From the NCBI RefSeq assembly GCF_005869225.1, contig NZ_SWFP01000004.1, forward strand, positions 558,001 through 622,000: a stretch of 64,000 bases of DNA, in the 5' to 3' direction. The DNA is from Dyadobacter bucti. GTDB taxonomy: Bacteria; Bacteroidota; Bacteroidia; Cytophagales; Spirosomataceae. Under the pieces are notes generated by a model. It was given only the letters and a program-made list of their open reading frames with translations. It ran no database searches and was not told the origin of the DNA. Every line of letters begins with the position of its first letter. Position 1 is the first letter of the stretch. Below are positions 1-9,800 of the stretch, piece after piece. Made by a program: the position numbers and the translations under genes.

Positions 1-149
1 AGCTCGCTTGAAAAATACTATAGCGTTTTGGAGCAGGAGAGAGGGGGATATATGCGGAAATTTGGAAATTTCTGCCGGCGGCATTCTTAACCGATGGATG
101 TTAGGAATTATCAAATCAGATATTGTGACTACCAACAACAGAAGAGAGA

Positions 150-257
150 AGCCCAAAGGGCTGACATTTTTGTAAATAGAACCACCTATAAAGGAATAAA
201 TTGAAATGGCAACTTTTAGATATGATTGTCTAGAATAAATTCACCCCGTTGGGTTTT
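150..257. repeat. possible interspersed repeat with two mini-hairpins
   Basis: The first 426 bases contain no credible gene. Within them, AGCCC-AAA-GGGCT (150-162) forms a small hairpin and is followed by a CTGACATTTTTGT stretch. About 80 bases later CCCC-GTT-GGG (244-253) forms a second one. From memory, Cytophagales genomes carry dispersed non-coding elements with this kind of paired CCC/GGG hairpin and a GACATTTTTGTA core. That is an impression only, because a single copy is visible here. Confidence 0.3.
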
Positions 258-365
258 ACTATGCAGGAGTAGATGAGAAGACTTTTGTAATAAATATGAT
301 CGTCAGAGGATTTCTGTATAGGTATTTTATTCATTACATTTTTAAAGAGCAAGTGATATCCGCAT

Positions 366-409
366 TTATATAAATCCTTACCAGGCAAAACAGAGACCCG
401 GCAAGGATT
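366..409 (-). terminator. terminator of the aldehyde dehydrogenase gene
   Basis: AATCCTT (373-379) pairs with AAGGATT (403-409). Read on the minus strand the stem extends to about 13 pairs with two G-U pairs and ends in an A/T-rich tail. It lies 18 bases past the stop codon of the minus-strand gene at 427. Confidence 0.6.
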
Positions 410-426
410 ATATACATTTACTAAAA

Positions 427-2052
427 TCAGAATATAAACTTCGTACTCAGGAAATTTGAGCTGTCTTTATGTACGATTTCATTGATTACCTGCTTATTAG
501 TCTCATTCATTTTAAATGCTACGAGCGAGCGGATCGAGAATGCACGGATAGCGTCGGCGACTGACAATGTCCCCTCGGCGCTGTCTTTGCGTCCCGTGAA
601 AGGAAACACATCCGGGCCTCTCTGGCATTGTGTGTTCACATTTACACGGCTCACCTGGTTTACCAGCGGGTCAATGAGAGAAGCGATTTCGTCGGCATTG
701 TCACTGAAAATACTAACCTGCTGACCATGCGTCGATTCTATCAAAAACTCGATGGTTTCTTCCAGATCATCAAACGGTACGACCGGTACGATCGGGCCGA
801 ACTGCTCCTCATGGTATAGCTTCATCTTACTGTTTACCGGATACACCACAGCCGGATAGAAAAACGAAGCTGCAGAGGTGCCGCCATTTTCGTTCACGAT
901 TTCGGCACCATTGGCAATGGCATCGGAAATACATTCATTCAGATACTCTATCTTGTTGGTTTCCGGTAAAGGTGTGAGCGAAACGCCCTTTTCCCACGGC
1001 ATTCCATATTTCAGCTGACCAACCGCAGCGTTGAACTGCCTGAGGAATTCGTCAGCCACACTTCTGTGCACCCAAACAATCTTCAACGCCGTACAACGCT
1101 GCCCGTTAAATGAAAGCGACCCGGTAATGATCTCCTTTACGGACAAACTGATATCGGCATGAGAAGTTACTATGGCCGCGTTTTTGGCGTCAAGCCCCAG
1201 CACAGCCCGCAGGCGGTTCACTTTCGGGTGGGATTTTTTCAGTTCATTGGCTACCTTGCTTGAACCGATCAGCGTAAGCACGTTGATCTTGCCCGAATGC
1301 ATCAGACCGGGCACAATCGCATTCCCGCGTCCGTAAATCACATTTACGACTCCTTTCGGAAAACAGTCCCGGAAAGCTTCCTGCAAAGGATAATGCAGTA
1401 AAGTCCCGAATTTCGGAGGTTTGAAAAGAATGGTATTGCCCATGATCAGGGCCGGAATGAGTGTCGTAAAAGTTTCGTTCAGCGGGTAGTTGAACGGCCC
1501 CATGCAAAGTACGACACCCAGCGGCGAGCGGCGCACCTGCGCAGCGATGCCATCTACAATATCAAAGCCCGATGAATCCCTGTCCAGGTTTTTAAGGGAG
1601 TCAATAGTCGCATAAATGTATTCAACGGTCCGGTCAAATTCTTTGGTTGAGTCAGCGAAGGATTTACCGATCTCCCACATGATGAGCTTCACGATCAGGT
1701 CCTTTTGCTCGATCATTTTACCTGTAAACTGCTCCACACAGTGAATTCGTTCGGCGACACCCATCGTAGGCCATTCCCCACGGCCATTGTTGTAAGCAGC
1801 AACGGCGGCATCCAGCGACTGCTGTGCTTCCGCTTCCGTACAGATCGGATAACTGCCGATCAGCTTGCGTTCCAGGCCGTTTTCTGTTTTAATACAAATC
1901 GGGGAGAAAACTTCGTGAACCTGGCCGTTCCATGGCACCATTTCACCGTTGCTGAGGTATTCGCGCTGATGGATCTGGCTGGGAAGCAGAAATTCGGCAG
2001 GAATGTCTTTTTCTTCTACAAAGATTTTTTGTAAAGTGGAAGTGAAATCCAT
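427..2052 (-). CDS. NADP-dependent glyceraldehyde-3-phosphate dehydrogenase-like aldehyde dehydrogenase
   Basis: A 541-residue member of the aldehyde dehydrogenase superfamily, closest in layout to non-phosphorylating GapN enzymes (ALDH11-like), which oxidise an aldehyde to the acid with NAD(P). Visible landmarks are the GPFNYPLN motif (185-192) with the oxyanion Asn, the cofactor-binding Lys in LFKPP (about 211), and the nucleophile Cys320 in NGQRCTA. The segment that normally reads LELGGKN reads LGLDAKN (285-291), so the usual general-base Glu position holds Gly. The C-terminus has the conserved FPFTGRKDS stretch. It is cytoplasmic and appears to be its own transcription unit, with a hairpin terminator directly downstream. 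The substrate is inferred and other aldehydes are possible. Confidence 0.85.
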   Translation of the reverse strand: MDFTSTLQKIFVEEKDIPAEFLLPSQIHQREYLSNGEMVPWNGQVHEVFSPICIKTENGLERKLIGSYPICTEAEAQQSLDAAVAAYNNGRGEWPTMGVAERIHCVEQFTGKMIEQKDLIVKLIMWEIGKSFADSTKEFDRTVEYIYATIDSLKNLDRDSSGFDIVDGIAAQVRRSPLGVVLCMGPFNYPLNETFTTLIPALIMGNTILFKPPKFGTLLHYPLQEAFRDCFPKGVVNVIYGRGNAIVPGLMHSGKINVLTLIGSSKVANELKKSHPKVNRLRAVLGLDAKNAAIVTSHADISLSVKEIITGSLSFNGQRCTALKIVWVHRSVADEFLRQFNAAVGQLKYGMPWEKGVSLTPLPETNKIEYLNECISDAIANGAEIVNENGGTSAASFFYPAVVYPVNSKMKLYHEEQFGPIVPVVPFDDLEETIEFLIESTHGQQVSIFSDNADEIASLIDPLVNQVSRVNVNTQCQRGPDVFPFTGRKDSAEGTLSVADAIRAFSIRSLVAFKMNETNKQVINEIVHKDSSNFLSTKFIF

Positions 2053-2152
2053 TGATTGAATTTGTTTGTAAAAAATGTGACAAATAGTAAGTTTTTTTGA
2101 CGACGATGTTTTCCTGCAATATCCCTAAAATATTTCGCGCTGCGGGATAGAT

Positions 2153-3505
2153 TTACAGATTTAATCCGCTTTCCTGTGCCTGTATGTTTCTCCTGGTCAT
2201 TTTCAAAAAACGCGTAATAAGAAACACAGATGCCAGCGTAAGCCCGATGATCAGGCCCAGCCACATGCCGACCGCGCCCATTTCAAAACGAAAAGCAAGC
2301 AGATAACCGACAGGCAGGCCAATCACCCAATAGGCAATGCCGATCAGGAAAGTAGGTACTTTCACGTCCTTGATACCGCGCAAAAGTCCTGCGCCGATAG
2401 CCTGCGTACTATCTGAAATTTGAAATATCGCTGCAAAAAGCAAGAGAAGAGCAGCCATCTGCAGTACCTCGAAATTGTCATTAAAACCTCTGGGGATAAC
2501 ATTCCTTAAAACTGCAAACGAAATCGCGCAGAAAACACCGTAGATCAGGGCTGTGAGAATGGTACTCTTGCCGATTACAAAAATTTTTGCCCAATCGCTT
2601 CGTCCCAATGCATTGCTAACCCGGATCGAGCCTGCCTGCGCAAGTCCCATCGAGACCATGAATGTAAAAGAGGCACTGCTCAGGGCGATCTGGTGGGCGG
2701 CCTGGGCTATGGCGCCTATGGTCCCGATCAGAATCCCCGAAACTGCAAATGCACCGGCTTCCATACCGATCTGCAGGCTGCTGGGCACACCGATATGCAA
2801 CAGTTCCCGCCAGGTTTTCGCTTTGAGTTTCCATTGATTGCTGCTGACAGCAATGTATTTTCTAAAAGTTTTATGTTTCAGGATCACCGCCGCCAGTGCG
2901 AAGAATATGATGCTTCGGGTGATCAGGGTAGCCCAGCCAGCGCCCAGCAGTTCAAGTCTCGGAAACCCCCAGTTTCCGTAGATGAGGAGCCAGTTTAGCA
3001 AAATATTGATGGGCATGCCGGCCAGTGACAGGATCATGGCAGTCCGGGTATATTCCAGACCGTCCGCAAACTGTTTTAATGTCATAAAAAGCAGCATAGG
3101 GATAATGGAAAGGCCCATTAGCTCCATAAAAGGGATTGCCAGTGTTACTACTTCGGGATCCTGGCCCAGGTGATGCAGTATGTCTTTTCCGAAAACAAGT
3201 GTCAGTGAAATCAACACGGCGGTGAGTGCGCAAAGGCAGAAACCATTGAAAAGGTAGTGTGAAACCAGCTGGGCGTCTTGGCGGCCATTCGCAAGGGAAA
3301 CCATCTGGGATACTGAAATCGTCATACCAATACCGATCACAAAAGGAATATTCATGGCATTGATCACGAGTGCGGCGGCAGCAAGCTGCTTGTAACTGAT
3401 CGCCCCCACCATGGCGCTGTCGATTAAGTGAAGGGCAATCTGGGCTAGTTCTCCGATAATGATTGGGAAGGCAAGTTTTAAAGTTTGTGATGCTTCGTTT
3501 TTCAT
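2153..3505 (-). CDS. MATE family efflux transporter
   Basis: A 450-residue inner-membrane antiporter of the MATE (NorM/DinF) family, which exports cationic drugs or metabolites in exchange for Na+ or H+. Two homologous halves of about six hydrophobic helices each are recognisable. The N-terminal half contains the family-typical ELAQIALHLIDSAMVG stretch (helix 1) and a GIGMTISVSQ stretch, and the C-terminal half contains AQAAHQIALS. Length is normal for the family. The ATG at 3505 is preceded by a TAACTTTG box about 30 bases upstream. The gene lies 100 bases ahead of the aldehyde dehydrogenase on the same strand. The substrate cannot be read from sequence. Confidence 0.9.
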   Translation of the reverse strand: MKNEASQTLKLAFPIIIGELAQIALHLIDSAMVGAISYKQLAAAALVINAMNIPFVIGIGMTISVSQMVSLANGRQDAQLVSHYLFNGFCLCALTAVLISLTLVFGKDILHHLGQDPEVVTLAIPFMELMGLSIIPMLLFMTLKQFADGLEYTRTAMILSLAGMPINILLNWLLIYGNWGFPRLELLGAGWATLITRSIIFFALAAVILKHKTFRKYIAVSSNQWKLKAKTWRELLHIGVPSSLQIGMEAGAFAVSGILIGTIGAIAQAAHQIALSSASFTFMVSMGLAQAGSIRVSNALGRSDWAKIFVIGKSTILTALIYGVFCAISFAVLRNVIPRGFNDNFEVLQMAALLLLFAAIFQISDSTQAIGAGLLRGIKDVKVPTFLIGIAYWVIGLPVGYLLAFRFEMGAVGMWLGLIIGLTLASVFLITRFLKMTRRNIQAQESGLNL

Positions 3506-3534
3506 GGAATTTGCAGGAAATGCTAAAAAGGATG

Positions 3535-3542
3535 CAAAGTTA
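3535..3542 (-). promoter_or_regulatory. -7 box (TAACTTTG) of the MATE gene
   Basis: An exact match to the Bacteroidetes TAnnTTTG promoter element, read on the minus strand, 30 bases before the ATG of the MATE gene. No clean -33 TTTG is seen at the expected spacing. Confidence 0.45.
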
Positions 3543-3684
3543 GATAACTTTACTTCAACAACTCATACATATTCCCTCCGTATTCTTTCGTCTATCCACT
3601 GGATTGGTAGAGTAAAACGGCGGGAGAAAAAGGTTTACTAAAAGTATTTTCAGAATTATTGACAGAACAGTTACCAAAATTATA

Positions 3685-6159
3685 ATGAGTATCAGGAAAA
3701 GATTGTTAAGAAACCGTTACGGGTGGGCAAAAGGGAAACGTGCGCTTTCACGGGGCCTGATTTTCGGTTTTATCTTTTGTAATTATTTCAATTCTTACGC
3801 ACAGCGTGCGGATAAACTCAAAGTAACAGGTAAAATCATAGACAGCCAGAGCAGCGATCCGCTGGGTTATGCAAGTATCAGGTTGTTCAGAGCAGGGGAC
3901 AGCACTTTCGTTGCCGGTGCCATTACAGATGAAACAGGCGGGTTTGTTGTAGATATTGCGGCCGGGTCGTATTATGCATTGTCAGAGTTTATCGGATACA
4001 AGGCGCAAATCACTTCGGGGATCAGGCTCACTGCTGCCAATTCCCCGTTGAATGTCGGCACGATCAAGGTTAATGTGTCGGCCCGTACATTGGATGAGGT
4101 AACGGTACAGGCTGAGAAAAGTTCGATGGAACTGTCGCTCGACAAAAAGATCTTCAACGTTGGCAAAGACCTCGCAAATGCCGGCGGGACTGCGGTGGAT
4201 ATCCTCACAAACGTGCCCTCGGTCGCGGTGGATGTGGAGGGGAATGTAAGCCTCAGGGGCAGCGGAAACGTACGTATATTAATTGACGGTAAACCTTCCG
4301 GACTGGTAAGCATTAAAGGATCCAGCGGGCTGCAGCAGTTGCAGGGCAGTATGATCGAGCGGGTTGAGATCATTACCAATCCTTCCGCCAGGTATGAGGC
4401 CGAGGGAATGGGCGGGGTGATTAATATCGTTTTGAAAAAAGAAAGAAAAGAAGGCATTAACGGTTCCTTCGATATCATTACCGGACATCCTACCAATTAT
4501 GGCGCAGCGGCAAATGTGAATTACCGTAAAAAGAACCTCAACTTTTTTATCAATTATACGCTATCGTACCGTAATACGCCTGGGCGCAATTTTCTGTACC
4601 AGGAGCTCTACCGAAACGATTCCACATTCATCATGGAGCGTGATATGCGGAGTAACCTCAAAGGTATGAACAACAGTGCGAGGGGCGGGATCGATTACTA
4701 TTTTAACCCCAAAAACATTCTGACCGGCTCATATACCTGGCGCACCAGCCGGGGAAAACGGTTTTCCACATTGAATTACCGCGATTACCTCACCAGCACC
4801 AGCAATATGACCAGCTACACCAACCGCACTCAGGACGAGACGGAAAGGGAGCCTAATTCGGAATATTCTGTGACCTATAAAAAGACTTTCGACCGCAAGG
4901 GACGTGAATTTACTGCCGACGTGCGCTACCTCGACAACTGGGAAAAGTCGGACCAGTACTATCATGAAAATGTTTACAAGCCAGACGGAAGCCCTTCCGG
5001 TATTCCGCCGCTTCTGCAGCGGGCTGTCAATGATGAGACGGAAAAGCAGCTTCTTTTTCAGGTTGATTACGTGCACCCATTCGGGAAAGACGGGAAGTTT
5101 GAAGCCGGAGCGCGAAGCAGTTCCCGTGACATGACCAACGATTATATTGTCACTGAGCAGACCGGCGATGGCGGCTGGATTCCGCTGGAAGGCCTGACAA
5201 ATGACTTTTTATACGAAGAAAACATCAATGCGGTGTATGGTATTGTGGGCAATAAAACCGGGAAATTATCTTACCAGGCCGGATTACGTGCGGAGTGGAC
5301 GGGTGTCACTACAGAATTGAAGCAGACGAAAGAAGTCAATGAAAGGAAATACGCCAATCTTTTTCCGAGCGTCCATGTCACTTATGATTTTGCAAAGCAG
5401 AATGCTTTTCAGCTCAGTTTCAGCCGGCGGGTCCGCAGGCCGCAATACAATGATCTGAGCCCTTTTGCTACGTACAGCGATAACCGGAATTACTGGAGTG
5501 GTAACCCGGACCTTAACCCTGAATTTACCAATGCCTTTGAGCTCGGACATATCAAATATCTTGCAAAAGGATCGGTAACCTCATCCGTTTATTACAGACA
5601 TACCAACGGGAAGATTACCAGTATCCGCCGGGTGCAGGAAGACGGAAGTTCTTATACAAGGCCGGAAAACCTTGGCACAGAGGATGCCTACGGAGTTGAA
5701 GTTACCGGCTCGTTTACCCCGTATCCCTGGTGGAAGCTCGACGGCAGCGTTAATTTTTTCCGTGCGATAACGGACGGGACCGGACTGGATGAAGATTTTC
5801 AAAGCGATACTTACAGTTGGTTTGTACGGAAAACCTCCCGCTTTACTTTGTGGAAATCAGCCGATGTGCAGCTGAGAGGTAATTATGAAGCACCGCAGCA
5901 AACGCCGCAGGGCAGAAGGAAAGCACTGGCTACCCTGGATCTTGCTGCGACCCGTGACATTCTGAAAGGCAATGGCACACTTACGCTCAGCGTGATAGAT
6001 GTGTTCAATTCGCGCCGGTACCGCAGCATTACTGAAGGCTCGAATTTCTATACACTGAACAATTCTCAGGGACGTTTGCGGCAGGTTAACCTCACACTGA
6101 ACTATCGGTTGAGGCAGGCAAAAAAGAAGGCGAAAGAGGGGATGGAAGGGGAATTTTAA
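3685..6159 (+). CDS. TonB-dependent receptor, outer-membrane beta-barrel
   Basis: An 824-residue outer-membrane protein. A basic N-terminus leads into a hydrophobic signal ending near SYAQ (residue 40). It is followed by a carboxypeptidase-regulatory-like beta sandwich (about 45-135, KVTGKIIDSQSSDPLGYASI), a plug domain (about 150-255, with NVPSVAVDVEGNVSLRG and IRVEIITNPSARYEAEGMGG-type segments), and a long barrel of the OMP_b-brl_3 type. No SusD gene is adjacent, so a polysaccharide-uptake role is not indicated; such stand-alone receptors often import siderophores or other ligands. A TonB box is not obvious. The gene stands alone between the divergent MATE gene and the response regulator. 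Confidence 0.85.
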   Translation: MSIRKRLLRNRYGWAKGKRALSRGLIFGFIFCNYFNSYAQRADKLKVTGKIIDSQSSDPLGYASIRLFRAGDSTFVAGAITDETGGFVVDIAAGSYYALSEFIGYKAQITSGIRLTAANSPLNVGTIKVNVSARTLDEVTVQAEKSSMELSLDKKIFNVGKDLANAGGTAVDILTNVPSVAVDVEGNVSLRGSGNVRILIDGKPSGLVSIKGSSGLQQLQGSMIERVEIITNPSARYEAEGMGGVINIVLKKERKEGINGSFDIITGHPTNYGAAANVNYRKKNLNFFINYTLSYRNTPGRNFLYQELYRNDSTFIMERDMRSNLKGMNNSARGGIDYYFNPKNILTGSYTWRTSRGKRFSTLNYRDYLTSTSNMTSYTNRTQDETEREPNSEYSVTYKKTFDRKGREFTADVRYLDNWEKSDQYYHENVYKPDGSPSGIPPLLQRAVNDETEKQLLFQVDYVHPFGKDGKFEAGARSSSRDMTNDYIVTEQTGDGGWIPLEGLTNDFLYEENINAVYGIVGNKTGKLSYQAGLRAEWTGVTTELKQTKEVNERKYANLFPSVHVTYDFAKQNAFQLSFSRRVRRPQYNDLSPFATYSDNRNYWSGNPDLNPEFTNAFELGHIKYLAKGSVTSSVYYRHTNGKITSIRRVQEDGSSYTRPENLGTEDAYGVEVTGSFTPYPWWKLDGSVNFFRAITDGTGLDEDFQSDTYSWFVRKTSRFTLWKSADVQLRGNYEAPQQTPQGRRKALATLDLAATRDILKGNGTLTLSVIDVFNSRRYRSITEGSNFYTLNNSQGRLRQVNLTLNYRLRQAKKKAKEGMEGEF

Positions 6160-6299
6160 TGGCTGAAATTTCATAAAAACCTTTTTAATAATTACCTTGT
6201 ATGTAAATTCTGTAACTGTTTAGAGGTTTTTGATGTTCTTACATTTGTCAAAAACGTTGCTGATGTCCATTTTCCATTGAAAAGGCTTAATTGAAGGCT

Positions 6300-6749
6300 A
6301 TGAACACAAAAACAAATAAATCCATATTCCTGGCAGATGACGATGCGGATGACTGCATGTTGTTTGAAGATGCGCTGAGAGAAGTTAGTTTTTCCACGGA
6401 TCTGACTATGGCTAGTGATGGGATTGAGCTGATCAACCTTATGGAAGCAACAGTTCCCCCTTCGCCGGATGTGATCTTCCTGGATCTGAACATGCCCAGG
6501 AGAAACGGTTTTGAATGTCTGGAATTGATCAGGAACAAAAAACAGTGGAAGGATATCCCGGTTGTTATTTTCTCTACAAGCGGACAGGAAGATATGATCA
6601 GGAAAGTTTATGAACAGGGAGCCAATTATTTCATTAGAAAACCAGGATCTTTTCTAAAACTGAAACAGGCGATCCGCCAGATACTGGATATCGACTGGAC
6701 CAAACACAGATGGACACCGATGTCTGAAAATCTGAAGTATCAATATTGA
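6300..6749 (+). CDS. single-domain response regulator (CheY/Rcp1-like)
   Basis: A 149-residue receiver domain with no output domain. The acidic pair DDD (about 13-15), the phospho-acceptor Asp62 in IFLDLNMP, the Thr/Ser in FSTSG and the Lys in RKPGS are all present. I start at the ATG at 6300; an in-frame TTG lies three codons upstream. The next gene on the strand, 75 bases on, is a large PAS histidine kinase whose HisKA domain is of the phytochrome-like type, which commonly phosphorylates Rcp1-like receivers. The two therefore probably form a phosphorelay pair. The downstream target is unknown. Confidence 0.9.
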   Translation: MNTKTNKSIFLADDDADDCMLFEDALREVSFSTDLTMASDGIELINLMEATVPPSPDVIFLDLNMPRRNGFECLELIRNKKQWKDIPVVIFSTSGQEDMIRKVYEQGANYFIRKPGSFLKLKQAIRQILDIDWTKHRWTPMSENLKYQY

Positions 6750-6824
6750 ATCCTATTGTTCACATATTTCATTTGTAACACAAACTTCACTGCGGAGAGA
6801 TAGGTGAGGAATCCATATACGGGC

Positions 6825-9800
6825 ATGAATCCGATTGAGCTTGAGTTTGAGCGGGCGAAAGCGCGTCATATTTTATTCCAAACAAAATTAAGGTCAATTC
6901 TCTATGGTTCCGAAATCGATGCGGGACCAGTGCTTTCATCTACACAGTCCCCGTTCGGAAAGTGGATGTATGACCATGCATTAAAAAAATACGGGCACCT
7001 GCCTGAAATGCATGATCTTGAAAGAGTCCATCTGAGAATCCACGAATCAGCAAACAACATCCTGGCGCTTTATAAAAAGGGGAGGATAGAGGAAGCCCGT
7101 GAGAGGCTTTCCGAGATAGAAATGATCGCCGGAGATCTGCTAGCGCTGCTTGCGGTTATAGAAAGGAAGTTGACGACTGAAGCCGGTTTTGAAGGATTTT
7201 CCGGGGAAGAAAAAGATCGCTGCACGGATTTTATGCAACTGAATGAAGCTTTCACGGAGCTCGAACAACAGCTCAGGCGACATTCGGAAAGATCGGCTCT
7301 TGTCCGGAAACAGGTGCTTGATACTGAAAATAAATTCAGGAGTGTGATGATGCAGGCGCCGGTCGGCATAGCGATACTGAGGGGACTGGATTTTACGGTG
7401 GAATCGGCCAATGAAGCCTATCTCGAGATCTTTGGCAGGAAAGAAGATGAGCTGGTCGGGAAAGCATTGTTCCTTTCGCTCCCGGAGATCAGGGTGTTTG
7501 TTGAGCCTATACTCACAAACGTTTATAAATCCGGCATAGCATTTCATGGAAATGAATTTGAGGTGGTTATCAGGCGTTTCGGAAAAGCTGGAAAGTGTTA
7601 CTTCAATTTTGTATACCAGCCGCTTGCGGAAGATGACGGAACGGTTTCGGGGATAATCGTTGTAGCGACGGAAGTAACCCAGCAGATAATGGCCAAACAT
7701 GCCCTGGAAACGAGCGAAATACAGTTCCGGGACCTGGTTACCCAGTCGCAGTTTGCCAAGGCGATTTTCAAGGGAGAGGATTTTATCATCAGTATTGCCA
7801 ATGAAAGTCTGCTTAAAAATATCTGGAGAAGGGAATTACATGAAGTTCAGGGCCGGAAACTGTTCGACGTTTTCCCTGAACTCGTCGATCAGGAATTTGC
7901 ACAGATATTAAAAACGGTATATCATACAGGGATGCTGCACCGGGAAAATGAGGCGCTTGCTTTTGTAGACGGGCCAGACGGCGTAAGGCAGGAGTTTTAT
8001 CTTGATTACCAGTACGCGCCGATTTTTGCGATAGATGGCCGTGTGTCCGGGATCATGGTTTCGGTAAATGACGTGACGGAAAAGGTAAAGTTCAGGCAAG
8101 AGATTTCAGAAAATGCCGAACGGCTTGCACTCGCCATTGAAGCAACGAAACTGGCTACCTGGGATCTCAATATCCCGACCAGACAGATGGTTTATTCCGC
8201 GCGTCTGGCTACGATATTCGGTTATCCCGAGACCGAGGTATTAAGTCATCAGGATCTTCGCGATCATGTTCATCCAGAGGACAGGCAGAACATTGTTGAA
8301 AAGGCTTTTGCGGCAGCGCTTGAAACCGGCAGTTATTATTATGAAGCGCGTTTGATCAGGAACGACGGATCAATACGATGGATCAGGACACAGGGCAAGG
8401 TAATTTACGATGCCGATCACAATCCTCAGCGGATGCTGGGTACCATGATGGATATAACGGATCAGAAACGTTCGGGGCAGATTATAGAAGAAAGCGAAAA
8501 GCGTATCCGTGACCTGATAGAGATCATGCCTGTTGCGATTTATACCGTGGACGAAAACGGGCTGGTGAACTTGTATAACAAAGCTGCCTCTGACCTTTGG
8601 GGACTTCAGCCGGAGATTGGAAAAAGCGCATGGTGCGGGTCGTTTGAAATATATTCTCTCGACGGGGAGTTTTTACCGAAAGAGCAAAGCCCGACGGCCG
8701 AGGCGTTGCGGGAAAAACGAGCGATAACCGAGGAAGTTTTTGTTAAAAGGCCAGATGACTCAGTGAAACACGTGATCATGAGCCCGAAGCCTGTTTACGA
8801 CATGCACGGTAATGTCACGGGAGCTTTGAACGTAGTTATCGACATTACCGATCGCAAAGAGGCAGAACTTGCCCTGAAAACTAGCGAAGGTAAATTCAGA
8901 ACGCTTGCTGATTCGATGCCGCAGCTTGTCTGGACAAGTGACGCAGAGGGTAACCTGAACTATTTTAATCAGTCTGTGTACAATTATTCAGGATTGACGG
9001 CAGATAAAATTAGTCAGGAAGGGCTGGTGCAGATGGTCCACCCGGATGATCTGCAGGAGTATCGCCGGTTGTGGAGCTTATCGGTTGAAAATGGGGTGGA
9101 TTTTGTTTTTGAACACAGGTTGAGGCGGGCGGACGGTGTTTTCAGATGGCAGCTTAGCCGCGCAATTCCGCACAAAGGCGCGGACAAAAGCATTCAGATG
9201 TGGGTGGGGACGAGTACCGATATTCACAACAGTAAAATTTTCATTGACAAGTTGGAAGGAAAGGTGCAACAGCGCACCCGGGAGCTGACGGTTGCCAACA
9301 ATGAACTGATCCGGACTAATATGGAACTTGCGCAGTTCGCCTATGTTGCCAGTCATGACCTTCAGGAGCCGCTGCGTAAAATCCAGACTTTCACGACACG
9401 TATCCTGGAAACAGAAAATGAGAACCTGTCGGACAGGGGCAAGGACTATTTCAGAAGGATGCAGGCATCTTCTACCCGGATGCAGCAACTGATCGTCGAC
9501 TTGCTTGCGTTCTCCAGGGCCAATGTTACCGAAGAACATCTTGAGTATACAGACCTGAACGTTGTGCTGCAAAATGTGAAAGACCAGCTAAGTGACGTGA
9601 TTCATCAAAAAAGGGCTGCCATTATCTCGGAAAATTTACCTTTCAGAAATGTGATCGTCTACCAGTTTGAGCAGCTTTTTACCAATCTGATTACTAATTC
9701 TCTGAAATTTGTTGCGCCTGACCGAGACCCTGTTATCCACATCACTACCGAAAAAATATCAGGAGCGCTGATCCCTCTGCCCGGCGCTGATCACGAAGCA

